NCBI RefSeq assembly: GCF_008806955.1 | Contig: NZ_CP031727.1 | Location: 2,370,001 to 2,434,000, forward strand | Direction of reading: 5' to 3' | From: Cellvibrio sp. KY-YJ-3 | Lineage (GTDB): Bacteria; Pseudomonadota; Gammaproteobacteria; Pseudomonadales; Cellvibrionaceae | Length of the DNA stretch: 64,000 bases | Part shown: positions 24,924 through 34,033 of the stretch, piece by piece | Layout of the letters: each line of letters begins with the position of its first letter | Position numbering within the stretch: the first letter of the stretch is position 1 | Translations under genes and position numbers: made by a program | Notes under the pieces: model-generated | What the model saw: the letters and a program-made list of their open reading frames with translations, nothing else | Told to the model about the DNA's origin: nothing | Databases searched by the model: none

Positions 24924-26030
24924 TTAAATATAGCGATTCATATATTCCACCAGCGCCAAAATCGCCATGGATTGGCCGTAAGGCATGGAGGTCAATGGAA
25001 TATCGCGATAGCCTTGCAGGTCATCAAATACCGGTGTACCAAACGAAACCTGTTGTAATTCGCCGTCGTCGCTAATGTTGGCGAGCACTGCTTTAATCGC
25101 TTTAACGGCCATGGCTTCGTATTTGGAATCCAAATAACCTTTGCGCACCGCTTTCAAAATACCGTAGGCAAAACCAGCGGCGGCAGAGGCTTCCAGGTAG
25201 GAAGATTTGTCATTAATCAGCGTATGCCACAAGCCGCTTTCATCTTGATAACCCTCCAGCGCTTTTACTTGCGCTTCCAGGGTTTCAATTAAAAATAACC
25301 GGGTGCTGTCGTGTGGTGGTAAATCCAGCAGTTCAATAAATTCCGGAATCGCAATAGTTACCCAGCAGTTGCCGCGCGCCCAGAGTGCATCGGCAAAATT
25401 GTGGCGACCATCAAAGGTCCAACCGTGAAACCACAAACCGGTTTTGCGATCTGCCAGATATTTGGTGTGCAACATAAACTGACGTTTGGCTTCTTCGACA
25501 TAGGCCGGGCGATTCATGAGCAAACCGATTTTGGCGAGCGGGAGCACACACATCATTAAGGTGTCATCCCAAATTTGTTGGTAGTTCACCGAGTTAAACA
25601 CTATGTGTTGCAAACCGCCTTCTTCAGTGCGCGGCATTTCATTCATTACCCACTCAGCCCAGACATCCAAATAGGGCAGGTAGCTGCGGGTGCCCAAACG
25701 CTCGGCCAAATAGGCGAGGGTGAGGAAGGGAGAAACGGTATTAACGTTTTTAGTAGGCGTGCCCGCTTCAAAACGATTTTTAAACCAGTCCTGCATGATG
25801 TGTAGCGGTTTTTCGTCGCCGGTAATATCCCACAGCTTTAACAAACCGTAGAGGCCCACACCGTGGGTCCACTCCCAGTCATTCCAACCTTTGGTATCAA
25901 TCACGCGGCCATCATCCAAACGCAGCAGGAATTCACCGCTGGTGTCTTTAATGTTAACCAGATTATCAATCAGCTTATCAATGGTGCGCGTCAACTCGGT
26001 GCGCGCAATACCTTCTACTGTAGCAACCAT
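24924..26030 (-). CDS. Cytoplasmic GH105 unsaturated rhamnogalacturonyl hydrolase
   Basis: A 368-residue enzyme that removes the 4,5-unsaturated uronate from the end of oligosaccharides made by rhamnogalacturonan lyases. The alpha6/alpha6 barrel shows NDWEWTHGVGLYGLLKL near the start, the segment IWDDTLMMCVLPLAK whose first Asp corresponds to the catalytic residue of the family, and WARGNCWV. There is no signal peptide. An ATG 42 bases upstream is discarded because GTGAG lies six bases before the ATG at 26030 and the extra residues are not family-like. The phased array at 26114-26160 sits just upstream. It is cotranscribed with the GPH symporter. Confidence 0.92.
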   Translation of the reverse strand: MVATVEGIARTELTRTIDKLIDNLVNIKDTSGEFLLRLDDGRVIDTKGWNDWEWTHGVGLYGLLKLWDITGDEKPLHIMQDWFKNRFEAGTPTKNVNTVSPFLTLAYLAERLGTRSYLPYLDVWAEWVMNEMPRTEEGGLQHIVFNSVNYQQIWDDTLMMCVLPLAKIGLLMNRPAYVEEAKRQFMLHTKYLADRKTGLWFHGWTFDGRHNFADALWARGNCWVTIAIPEFIELLDLPPHDSTRLFLIETLEAQVKALEGYQDESGLWHTLINDKSSYLEASAAAGFAYGILKAVRKGYLDSKYEAMAVKAIKAVLANISDDGELQQVSFGTPVFDDLQGYRDIPLTSMPYGQSMAILALVEYMNRYI

Positions 26031-26113
26031 AAAATACTCACAATTTATTGTTGGCAAAAAAAATGTTGGCAAAAACCGGATTCAGGGATCTTGAAGTGAT
26101 CATAACAGCGATC

Positions 26114-26160
26114 TTTCAATGTGTCGATCATATTCAATCATATGTAGTCAATATGATTCA
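26114..26160. promoter_or_regulatory. Phased pentamer array A (five units, 12+10+10+10 bp)
   Basis: TTTCA 26114-26118, GATCA 26126-26130, AATCA 26136-26140, AGTCA 26146-26150 and ATTCA 26156-26160. The region is shared by the divergent GH105 and exolyase genes. Read along the GH105 coding strand the units are TGAYY-like. The 14-base string ATCATATTCAATCA is identical to one in array C. Confidence 0.7.
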
Positions 26161-26254
26161 AGTGTGATACAAATAGGACATGCTTCATGTGCAGCTTAGT
26201 ATCCAATAAACGATAAAAGAGCGCCCTTCAGGGTGCATGCAGTGAGTAGAGTCC

Positions 26255-28993
26255 ATGAACCGCCGAGAACTTTTCAGATACAGCGCTATGGCCGCCAGCC
26301 TGCCGTTAATGGCGGGTACCCGCCTGACAGCAGCGCAATCCAGTACCAGCAACCCGCTACTTACCAAATCCAATCAGCTGGGTTGGTTGGATACCGCCGA
26401 ACCACGCGCACGCTGCGGTTATACCTGGGGGCAGCCCTGGCCGCAGGGTAGGCTCAAAACAAATGATGCACTGCATTTAGTGGATCAAGCTGGTAAATAC
26501 CAGCCATTACAAACCTGGGTAATGGCGACCTGGCCAGACGGTTCAGTGAAATGGACGGGGCATGCCACAGCTGCCGGGCAAGCGCTGGGGCAAACTTTCC
26601 ATATCGAAAAAAGTGAATTAAAAGGCCGCGCGCCTAAGGCAAAACACAGCGTAACAATTGGAGAATCCGGCAAAAAATTGTTGATTGATACCGGCGTGAT
26701 TCGCTGTGTAGTGAATACCCAAGGCGAGGTGATTATTGATGAAATTACCCGCGCGAAAAAAACATTGCTGCAAAACGCGCGATTTATTGGCCAGCGACAA
26801 AATCAAGCGGAAGCGGACGGCGAGCAGCCGCTGCAAATAGAACATTTTTCCGCGCAGATAAAACAGGCCGACATAGAACAGCGCGGGCCCTTGCGCGCGG
26901 TGGTGAAATTATCGGGTATGCACCGCACGGCAAATGGTCGCGAGTGGCTGCCGTTTTCATTGCGTTTGTATTTTCATGCTGGTGGCGATGCGGTGCGCAT
27001 TAGCCACAGCTTTATTTTTGACGGCGATGAACAACAGGATTTTATTCGCGCACTCGGTTTACGTTTTGATGTACCGCAGCGCGATGAAACCTATAACCGT
27101 CATGTGCGTTTTGTGGGTGAGGGCAATGGCCTCTGGGCGGAGTCGCCGCAAGGCATTACCGGTTTGCGGCGCGACCCCGGCAAGGCGGTGCGCGAGGCAC
27201 AAATTAATGGCGTCGCTACTCCTGCACTGAATACCTGGGATAAACGCGTGAGCGAACGCCTGCAATTTATTCCGGTGTGGAATGATTATTCGCTCTCACA
27301 ATTAAACGCCAATGGCTTCAGCATTAAAAAGCGCACCAAAGCGGGCCATGCCTGGATCGATGTGGATCAAGGCAAGCGTGCTGGCGGCGTTGCTTATGTG
27401 GGTGGCGCGAGTGGTGGTGTTCTGTTTGGCATGCGCGATTTTTGGCAATTGCATCCCACACAAATTGATATTCGCAATGCGGGCACACCAACAGCACAAG
27501 CGACAATGTGGATCTGGTCGCCCGATGCACCGCCGATGGATTTGCGCTTTTATCACGACGGCATGGGCATGGACACCTACGCCAAACAAATCGAAGGTTT
27601 GGAAATCACCTACGAGGACTACGAGCCAGGTTTTGGATCGCCTCAAGGTATTGCGCGCACAACGGACATGATGCTTTACGCATTGGATGCAACTCCATCG
27701 CGCGAACAATGTATCGATCTGGCCGATTCCATTCGCACTCCCGCACAAATTATTGCTGCGCCGCAAACCTATTTGGACGCCGGTGTATTTGGTGGTCTGT
27801 GGAGCCTGCCGGATCGTTCAACACCGATTAAAAAAATAGTGGAAGACCGGCTGGACTGGTCGATTGATTTTTATCAAAAACAAATCGACCAACGCCATTG
27901 GTATGGCTTTTGGAATTATGGCGATGTGATGCACACCTACGATACTGATCGTCATGTATGGCGCTACGACGTGGGTGGTTTTGCCTGGGATAACTCCGAA
28001 CTCTCGCCGGATTTATGGCTCTGGTATTCGTTCCTGCGCAGTGGTGATGCCCGCGCATTTCGTATCGCCGAAGCCATGACTCGCCACACCCGCGATGTGG
28101 ATATTTATCACCTTGGTCGCTTTGCCGGTTTGGGTACCCGCCACAATGTGCAGCATTGGGGTTGCAGTGCCAAACAATTGCGCATTAGCACTGCCGCCTA
28201 TCGCCGCTTCCATTATTTTTTAACCGCCGATGAACGCACCGGCGATGTGCTCTGGGAAGTAGCAGAAGCGGATAAACAGCTGGTGAATTTATTGCCCACA
28301 CGCAAAGTAAACCCGGAGGCGGCGGCCGATAAAAATACCCATATTGGAATTGGTACGGATTGGGGTTCAGCGGCAGCCAATTGGTTAACTGCCTGGGAGC
28401 GCACCGGTGATGCACGCTATAAAACCTGGCTGGAAAATGCGATGCGCACAATTGGCGGTAACGACTTGGGCTTTTTTGCCAAGGGTTACCACTTTGATAT
28501 AAATAGTAAAGCCATGACCGTTATTCCCGCTGATCCATTAGAATCTGGCCGCCCAAAACGCGTGTCGCACCTCAATGCGGTGTTTGGTTTGATTGAAATC
28601 TGTGCCGAGTTAAATCAATTAATTGATGTACCTGAATTCAAAGCGGCGTGGTTACGCTACGGGCGTTTTTATAGTGCACCGGCTGCGCAGCAAGCGGCTG
28701 AATTCGGGGTGAGTTTAACGGGCAACAATCTTACCAATGCGCATTCGCGACTCACTGCCTATGTGGCGCAGCAAACTGGTGATACTGCACTTGCAAAACG
28801 GGCGTGGGATGAATTTTTCCGCGAGGCGAATCATGTGCCTGAGGTTAAGCGGGTTGAGGGGCCGCTGGTATTAAACCCGGTTGATGAAGCCGCGTGGGTT
28901 TCCACTAACGACAGCGCGCAATGGGGTTTGGCGGCAATCCAGAATTTGGCGTTGATTGGTAGCTCGCTGGCGGGTAGTGCGCTGAAAAAATAA
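26255..28993 (+). CDS. Exo-rhamnogalacturonan lyase family protein (PL26, PcRGLX/YetA-like), Tat-exported
   Basis: A 912-residue protein that probably releases unsaturated disaccharides from the end of rhamnogalacturonan-I chains. The N-terminus NRRELFRYSAMAAS is a twin-arginine type signal. Residues about 40-330 are beta-rich (GWLDTAEPRARCGYTWGQPW; WPDGSVKWTGHATA), and a large helical toroid domain follows (FWNYGDVMHTYDTDRHVWRY; FAGLGTRHNVQHWGCSAKQL). This order and the length match the PcRGLX/YetA-like family, of which Penicillium PcRGLX (PL26) is the studied member. Assignment rests on recall of family features. It is the first gene of a plus-strand run with lldD, the tandem CE12 and PL11. 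Confidence 0.75.
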   Translation: MNRRELFRYSAMAASLPLMAGTRLTAAQSSTSNPLLTKSNQLGWLDTAEPRARCGYTWGQPWPQGRLKTNDALHLVDQAGKYQPLQTWVMATWPDGSVKWTGHATAAGQALGQTFHIEKSELKGRAPKAKHSVTIGESGKKLLIDTGVIRCVVNTQGEVIIDEITRAKKTLLQNARFIGQRQNQAEADGEQPLQIEHFSAQIKQADIEQRGPLRAVVKLSGMHRTANGREWLPFSLRLYFHAGGDAVRISHSFIFDGDEQQDFIRALGLRFDVPQRDETYNRHVRFVGEGNGLWAESPQGITGLRRDPGKAVREAQINGVATPALNTWDKRVSERLQFIPVWNDYSLSQLNANGFSIKKRTKAGHAWIDVDQGKRAGGVAYVGGASGGVLFGMRDFWQLHPTQIDIRNAGTPTAQATMWIWSPDAPPMDLRFYHDGMGMDTYAKQIEGLEITYEDYEPGFGSPQGIARTTDMMLYALDATPSREQCIDLADSIRTPAQIIAAPQTYLDAGVFGGLWSLPDRSTPIKKIVEDRLDWSIDFYQKQIDQRHWYGFWNYGDVMHTYDTDRHVWRYDVGGFAWDNSELSPDLWLWYSFLRSGDARAFRIAEAMTRHTRDVDIYHLGRFAGLGTRHNVQHWGCSAKQLRISTAAYRRFHYFLTADERTGDVLWEVAEADKQLVNLLPTRKVNPEAAADKNTHIGIGTDWGSAAANWLTAWERTGDARYKTWLENAMRTIGGNDLGFFAKGYHFDINSKAMTVIPADPLESGRPKRVSHLNAVFGLIEICAELNQLIDVPEFKAAWLRYGRFYSAPAAQQAAEFGVSLTGNNLTNAHSRLTAYVAQQTGDTALAKRAWDEFFREANHVPEVKRVEGPLVLNPVDEAAWVSTNDSAQWGLAAIQNLALIGSSLAGSALKK

Positions 28994-29027
28994 TTTAATT
29001 AACAATATTTTTACCGAGGTGAATCCT

Positions 29028-30170
29028 TTGATTGCTGCAAACGTTGAAGACTATCGCTTACTGGCTAAACGTCGCTTACCGAAATTCTTGTTTGAATATA
29101 TTGATGGTGGTTCTTTTAGTGAAACCACCTTGCGCAACAACTGCGCCGATTTACAAACCATTGGTTTGCGTCAGCGGGTGCTGCGCGATATTTCCACTAT
29201 CAACACTGAAACCGAATTATTCGGCCAGAATTTAAAACTGCCGATTATTCTCGGGCCGGTGGGTATTGCCGGGTTAAACGCGCGTCGCGGTGAAGTATTG
29301 GCGGCGCAGGCAGCGCAGGAAAAAGGTGTGCCCTTTTGTTTGTCAACTGTATCGGCTTGTTCGATTGAAGAGGTGCGTTCACAAACACAAGACCCACTCT
29401 GGTTCCAGTTATACATGATTAAAGATCGCGGCTTTTTAAATGCGATGTTGGATCGCGCCGTGGAGGCGGGCACTAAAACATTAATGTTCACTGTGGATAT
29501 GCCGGTACCTTCATCGCGCTACCGCGATATTCGTTCTGGTTTGTCAGGCGGCAGTATGTTCCGCCGTCAAAGTGCGCGCATGTTGCAATCCATGATGAGT
29601 CCACGCTGGGCCTGGGACGTGGGTATTTGTGGTCGCCCGCATTCACTCGGCAACGTCGCCCACGTATTGGGCAAGGGCGCAGGCATCGATGAATTCTGGA
29701 GTTGGATGAGCAAAAATTTTGACGCGAGTGTGACCTGGAAAACCCTGGAGCAAATTCGCGATAAATGGAAAGGCGATTTAATTATTAAAGGTATTTTGGA
29801 CCCGGAAGATGCGCTGGAAGCCAAAAAACTGGGCGCCGATGGTTTGATTGTTTCTAACCATGGCGGCCGTCAGTTGGATGGTGCACTCTCCTCCATTCGT
29901 GCACTGCCACCGATTGCGGATGCAGTCCAGGGCGATATCAAAATTTTGTTGGACAGCGGTATTCGCACGGGGCTGGATATAGTGCGCGCTATGGCACTCG
30001 GTGCTGACGCGGTGGTGATTGGTCGCGCCTGGGTTTATGGCTTGGCCGCGCAAAAGAAACAAGGCGTTAGTAATGTATTGGATATTTTAGGCAATGAATT
30101 GCGCGTGGCTATGGCGCTTTCTGGTTGCGCATCGCTCAAAGAAATTACGTCAGATATTTTGGTGAAATAA
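29028..30170 (+). CDS. lldD: FMN-dependent L-lactate dehydrogenase
   Basis: Membrane-associated flavoenzyme of 380 residues oxidising L-lactate to pyruvate and passing electrons to the respiratory chain. The alpha-hydroxyacid dehydrogenase fold is clear: DYRLLAKRRLPKFLFEYIDG at the N-terminus, FMN-site strand PIILGPVGIAGL, and the active-site segment VSNHGGRQLDGA with catalytic H278. A TTG at 29028 is chosen over the GTG at 29019. GAGGTG is the ribosome site for the TTG and overlaps the GTG, and the resulting N-terminus (MIAANVEDYR) aligns with E. coli LldD. Its place inside the rhamnogalacturonan locus fits L-rhamnose catabolism, where L-lactaldehyde can be oxidised to L-lactate and then pyruvate. 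Confidence 0.9.
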   Translation: MIAANVEDYRLLAKRRLPKFLFEYIDGGSFSETTLRNNCADLQTIGLRQRVLRDISTINTETELFGQNLKLPIILGPVGIAGLNARRGEVLAAQAAQEKGVPFCLSTVSACSIEEVRSQTQDPLWFQLYMIKDRGFLNAMLDRAVEAGTKTLMFTVDMPVPSSRYRDIRSGLSGGSMFRRQSARMLQSMMSPRWAWDVGICGRPHSLGNVAHVLGKGAGIDEFWSWMSKNFDASVTWKTLEQIRDKWKGDLIIKGILDPEDALEAKKLGADGLIVSNHGGRQLDGALSSIRALPPIADAVQGDIKILLDSGIRTGLDIVRAMALGADAVVIGRAWVYGLAAQKKQGVSNVLDILGNELRVAMALSGCASLKEITSDILVK

Positions 30171-30196
30171 TCCCGCCAATCAAAACGAGGCTAATA

Positions 30197-31780
30197 ATGA
30201 AAATAAATAATCTAACGCGCTGTATTTTACAGCGCGGCTTGTGGTTCTTTTTCTTGTTAATCAGCGCTGGAGCCTGCGCGGATGACAGTGCGCCTAATAA
30301 AACGAGTAAAACGAAAATTTTTATCGCCGGTGACTCCACAGCAGCGACTTACAGTCAACCCGATCAGCAAGGCTGGGGCGCGCTATTGGGTGATTATGTG
30401 GATGCCACTAAAGCGGAAGTGATTAATCGTGCACGCGGCGGCCGTAGTAGTCGCACATTTATCGCGGAAGGCTTGTGGCAAGCCTTAATCGATGAAGTCT
30501 CTGCAGGCGATATAGTCATCATCCAATTTGGCCATAACGATGCCAGCCCGATAAATGATACAACCCGTGCACGCGGCACCTTGCCGGGTATAGGCACAGA
30601 AGCTATCACCATTAATAACCTGCTCACCCAACAGCAGGAAACGGTTTACACCTTCGGCCACTACATCCGCAAGATGGTGAATGACGTGCGCGCAAAAAAT
30701 GCCACGCCGATTTTAATGTCGCTCACCCAGCGCAATGTATGGCAAGCCGGAAAACTGGAGCGAAATGGCAGCTACGGGCGCTGGGCTTATGAATTGGCAT
30801 TAGAGCTGAATACGCATTTTGTGGATATGAATAATCTCGTGGCCGATAAGTTGGAAGCGCTGGGCGAAGAAAAAACTGCCGCACTTTATCCAAAAGATCA
30901 CACTCACTTTAACCCGCAGGGTGCGCAGCTTCATGTGGAAACAGCACTAGCCGCCTTTAAAGGTTTGCGCCCCTTATTATCTAATAAACGCTTATCTGAT
31001 GAACTGTTATTTAATGGTCTGCTCAATGAAAAAGGTGCGGCGGTTGCTGCCGACGAAATGACCTGGCTGCGCTTGCCAATGCCTGCCAACAATAATTTGC
31101 GTTCGGTCTTTTTAATTGGCGATTCAACCGTGCGCAACGGCGGTGGTATTGGCGGCAATGGCGAATGGGGTTGGGGCGATTTTTTGCAACCGCATTTAAA
31201 CAGTAAAAAAATCAATGTAGTAAACCGCGCGGTAGGCGGATTGAGCAGCCGTACTTTTTATACTGGCGGTTACTGGCAGCGCACCTTAAATATGATGCGC
31301 CCTGGCGATGTATTGGTGATGCAATTTGGTCACAACGATAACGCTCCTATTAACGACAACAGCCGTGCGCGCGGTACGCTCAAAGGTGTTGCCGACAACT
31401 ATGAACAAATAGAGAACCAACTGACTGGAAAGCCGGAAACCGTATACAGCTACGGTGGTTATTTGCGCAAATTTATTGGCGAAGCCCGTGCTCGCGGCAT
31501 TATTACCGTGGTCTGCTCGCCGGTGCCGCGCAAAATATGGGAAGGTAAAAAAATCGCCCGCTCACCAGATTCCTATCCCGATTGGGCGCGTCAGGTGGCG
31601 CTACAAAGCGGTAGTGCATTTATCGATTTAAATACTGTTATCGCTGCTGAATATGAGCAATTAGGTGCGAAAAAAGTGGATGCCCTTTTTGCTGACAAAC
31701 ATACCCATACCAGCAAAGCTGGAGCGGAATTAAATGCAGGGTTTGTCGCCGCAGAATTAAAACCCTTGTTGGGTCTGTGA
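30197..31780 (+). CDS. Tandem CE12 rhamnogalacturonan acetylesterase (two SGNH domains in one chain)
   Basis: An exported 527-residue protein with two complete CE12 esterase domains that remove acetyl groups from galacturonate in RG-I. Domain 1 (about 35-265): FIAGDSTAA with S47, RGGRSSRTF, IIQFGHNDAS and catalytic KDHTHFN. Domain 2 (about 300-525): FLIGDSTVRN with S310, VGGLSSRTF, VMQFGHNDNA and ADKHTHTS. The N-terminus has a hydrophobic signal; a cysteine in SAGAC could make it a lipoprotein, but the lipobox is weak. The ATG at 30197 is supported by GAGG six bases before it. It lies between lldD and PL11 on the same strand. Both domains keep all triad residues, so a simple decayed duplicate is unlikely. 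Confidence 0.9.
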   Translation: MKINNLTRCILQRGLWFFFLLISAGACADDSAPNKTSKTKIFIAGDSTAATYSQPDQQGWGALLGDYVDATKAEVINRARGGRSSRTFIAEGLWQALIDEVSAGDIVIIQFGHNDASPINDTTRARGTLPGIGTEAITINNLLTQQQETVYTFGHYIRKMVNDVRAKNATPILMSLTQRNVWQAGKLERNGSYGRWAYELALELNTHFVDMNNLVADKLEALGEEKTAALYPKDHTHFNPQGAQLHVETALAAFKGLRPLLSNKRLSDELLFNGLLNEKGAAVAADEMTWLRLPMPANNNLRSVFLIGDSTVRNGGGIGGNGEWGWGDFLQPHLNSKKINVVNRAVGGLSSRTFYTGGYWQRTLNMMRPGDVLVMQFGHNDNAPINDNSRARGTLKGVADNYEQIENQLTGKPETVYSYGGYLRKFIGEARARGIITVVCSPVPRKIWEGKKIARSPDSYPDWARQVALQSGSAFIDLNTVIAAEYEQLGAKKVDALFADKHTHTSKAGAELNAGFVAAELKPLLGL

Positions 31781-31782
31781 TT

Positions 31783-31813
31783 ATGGATACCCGCGTTCGC
31801 GGGTATGACGAAA
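31783..31813. repeat. REP-like palindromic repeat, copy 1
   Basis: Perfect palindrome ATACCCGCGTTCGCGGGTAT (31787-31806) within a conserved unit that starts ATGG and ends GACGAAA. Three further copies lie at 39412, 48542 and 51170, all in gaps of the rhamnogalacturonan locus. Confidence 0.85.
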
Positions 31814-31873
31814 AATAAACTTTCACTGCTTTCCTGACGGCTCATTATAAAAATCAATCAGCGAGGTTTTCCA

Positions 31874-33910
31874 ATGCATTTTTTAACCACTAATACTGCT
31901 TTCAATAGACTAAAGCTGGTTTCAGCGCCTGTGGTATTGGCACTGGCTGTAGTTGGCTGCTCAGAGCAAACGGCTGAAACAGTGCAATCTACAGTGATCA
32001 GTTCATCTGTTGCTGATGTAGAGACACAAGTTGGGGCGGCTACAAATTCCCAGCAAGTTGCGCGGCAAATGGAAGCGCTGGATCGCGGTTTGATCGCCGT
32101 GCCCGCTGCAGAAGGAGTGTTGGTTAGCTGGAGAAAAATGCACGAGGACGCAGCAGACTTTGCGGTGGATGTGTATCGCGATGGTAATAAAGTTTCTTCT
32201 GTGGCTATCACTGAACGCAGTAATTTTTTGGATACAGAAGGCAAGGCCGGTGCAAGTTATGAATTACGTGCCGGTGAACAAGTTATTGCCACTGCACGTG
32301 CATGGGATCAACCCTATCTTAATATTTCAATTACACCACCGGCCGATGATAAAACCCCCGATGGTCAGATTTATTCCTACACCGCCAATGACGCGAGTGT
32401 AGGGGATTTAGATGGCGATGGCCGTTACGAAATTGTATTGAAGTGGGACCCAAATAATTCTAAAGATAACGCCTTTGGTGGTTATACAGGTGTTACCTAT
32501 TTGGATGCCTATACGCTGGAGGGAAAACAACTCTGGCGAATTAATTTAGGTAAAAATATTCGCTCAGGTGCGCATTACACCCAATTTATGGTGTACGACT
32601 TTGACGGCGATGGTCGCGCTGAAATCGCCCTGAAAACCGCAGATGGCACAACCGATGGTGAGGGAACAATCATCGGTGACGACAAGGCGGATTGGGTGAG
32701 TCATGGTGGCGAATTGGAGGTAAGTGATCGCACCGGTTCTGTAGTAACACCGGAAGGAAAATATATGGGGCAATTAGTCGGCCGCGTATTAACCGGGCCG
32801 GAATATTTTTCCGTATTTGAAGGCGCAACCGGAAAAGTATTGGATACCGTGCCCTATATTCCCCAGCGTGCACCGGGCAATAACAATCCAACCGCCGAGC
32901 AAATGAAAGCTGTATGGGGCGATGGTTACGGCAATCGCTCCGAGCGTTATTTAGCGGGTGTCGCCTATTTGGATGGTGCGCGCCCGAGTGTCATTATGGC
33001 GCGCGGTTATTACGCTCGCAGCGTAGTCGCCGCCTACGATTTCCGCGAGGGGAAAATCTCCACGCGCTGGGTTTTTGATTCTGCAGCACATGACGTTCCC
33101 GAAGGTTTTAGCGGGCAGGGCAATCATCAATTATCCGTTGCTGATATCGACAGCGATGGTAAAGACGAAATTATTTACGGCGCTATGGCTATTGATCACG
33201 ATGGCTCGCCTAAATGGACAACCAGGTTTGGCCACGGCGATGCACTGCATGTATCAGATTTGAATTTGGAAAATCCCGGTTTGGAGGTGTTTGGTGTGTA
33301 TGAATCCCCGCGCAGTAATGGCGGTATAGGTTCTGCGCTAATCAACGCCGCTGACGGGAAAGTGTTGTGGAGTAAACCTACTGAAAAAGATAACGGCCGC
33401 GGTTTGGCGGCAGATATAGATCCGCGTCACCCAGGTGCAGAAAACTGGGCACTCAATGCACCGGAATTATTTAATGCCAAAGGCGAAGTTGCGGCACCCG
33501 CGCGACCAAAACAGGTGAATTTTGCCATTTGGTGGGACGGCGATTTGCTGCGTGAATTATTGGATGGCACAACCATTTATAAATGGGATTGGAACAATAA
33601 TACCAGTGTGCCGCTTTTAGTCACCGAAGGTACTAGCTCCAACAACGGCACCAAAGCTAATCCGGCCCTGTCGGCTGATTTGTTCGGCGATTGGCGTGAG
33701 GAATTAATCTTGCGTGCGGCGGACAATCAATCCCTGCGTATTTATTCCACCAACATTCCGACAGACATCGGCCTGACAACCTTGATGCAAGATCCGCAAT
33801 ACCGCGTTGCAATTGCCTGGCAAAACACCGCCTACAACCAACCGCCACATCCGAGCTTTTATGTGGGTGAGGATATGAAGTCGCCTGTAAAAACCAGTAA
33901 ACAAGACTAA
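31874..33910 (+). CDS. PL11 rhamnogalacturonan lyase, lipoprotein form
   Basis: A 678-residue endo- or exo-lyase that cleaves the rhamnose-galacturonate backbone by beta-elimination. The signal ends in a lipobox-like AVVGC, so it is probably anchored to a membrane. The N-terminal beta domain is followed by the eight-bladed propeller with its calcium sites DLDGDGRYE, DFDGDGRAE and DIDSDGKDE, and the PL11 signature LGKNIRSGAHYTQF. It ends shortly after NQPPHPSFY, so it lacks the C-terminal extension present in the second PL11 at 40889. GAGG is placed correctly before the ATG. It is the last gene of the plus-strand run and ends at the terminator at 33937. Confidence 0.93.
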   Translation: MHFLTTNTAFNRLKLVSAPVVLALAVVGCSEQTAETVQSTVISSSVADVETQVGAATNSQQVARQMEALDRGLIAVPAAEGVLVSWRKMHEDAADFAVDVYRDGNKVSSVAITERSNFLDTEGKAGASYELRAGEQVIATARAWDQPYLNISITPPADDKTPDGQIYSYTANDASVGDLDGDGRYEIVLKWDPNNSKDNAFGGYTGVTYLDAYTLEGKQLWRINLGKNIRSGAHYTQFMVYDFDGDGRAEIALKTADGTTDGEGTIIGDDKADWVSHGGELEVSDRTGSVVTPEGKYMGQLVGRVLTGPEYFSVFEGATGKVLDTVPYIPQRAPGNNNPTAEQMKAVWGDGYGNRSERYLAGVAYLDGARPSVIMARGYYARSVVAAYDFREGKISTRWVFDSAAHDVPEGFSGQGNHQLSVADIDSDGKDEIIYGAMAIDHDGSPKWTTRFGHGDALHVSDLNLENPGLEVFGVYESPRSNGGIGSALINAADGKVLWSKPTEKDNGRGLAADIDPRHPGAENWALNAPELFNAKGEVAAPARPKQVNFAIWWDGDLLRELLDGTTIYKWDWNNNTSVPLLVTEGTSSNNGTKANPALSADLFGDWREELILRAADNQSLRIYSTNIPTDIGLTTLMQDPQYRVAIAWQNTAYNQPPHPSFYVGEDMKSPVKTSKQD

Positions 33911-33936
33911 CGGGAATTTAGGGCATATTGGGCCAA

Positions 33937-33973
33937 AAAAATCCCCATGATCCGAAAAATCATGGGGATTTTT
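33937..33973. terminator. Terminator after the lipoprotein PL11 gene
   Basis: Stem AAAAATCCCCATGAT / ATCATGGGGATTTTT with a seven-base loop. A- and T-runs on both sides let it serve both convergent genes. Confidence 0.92.
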
Positions 33974-34033
33974 TACGTTTGGATGTTCAGATAAATAACA
34001 TAACAACGGTGTTGATAAAAAATATTGTTTACA

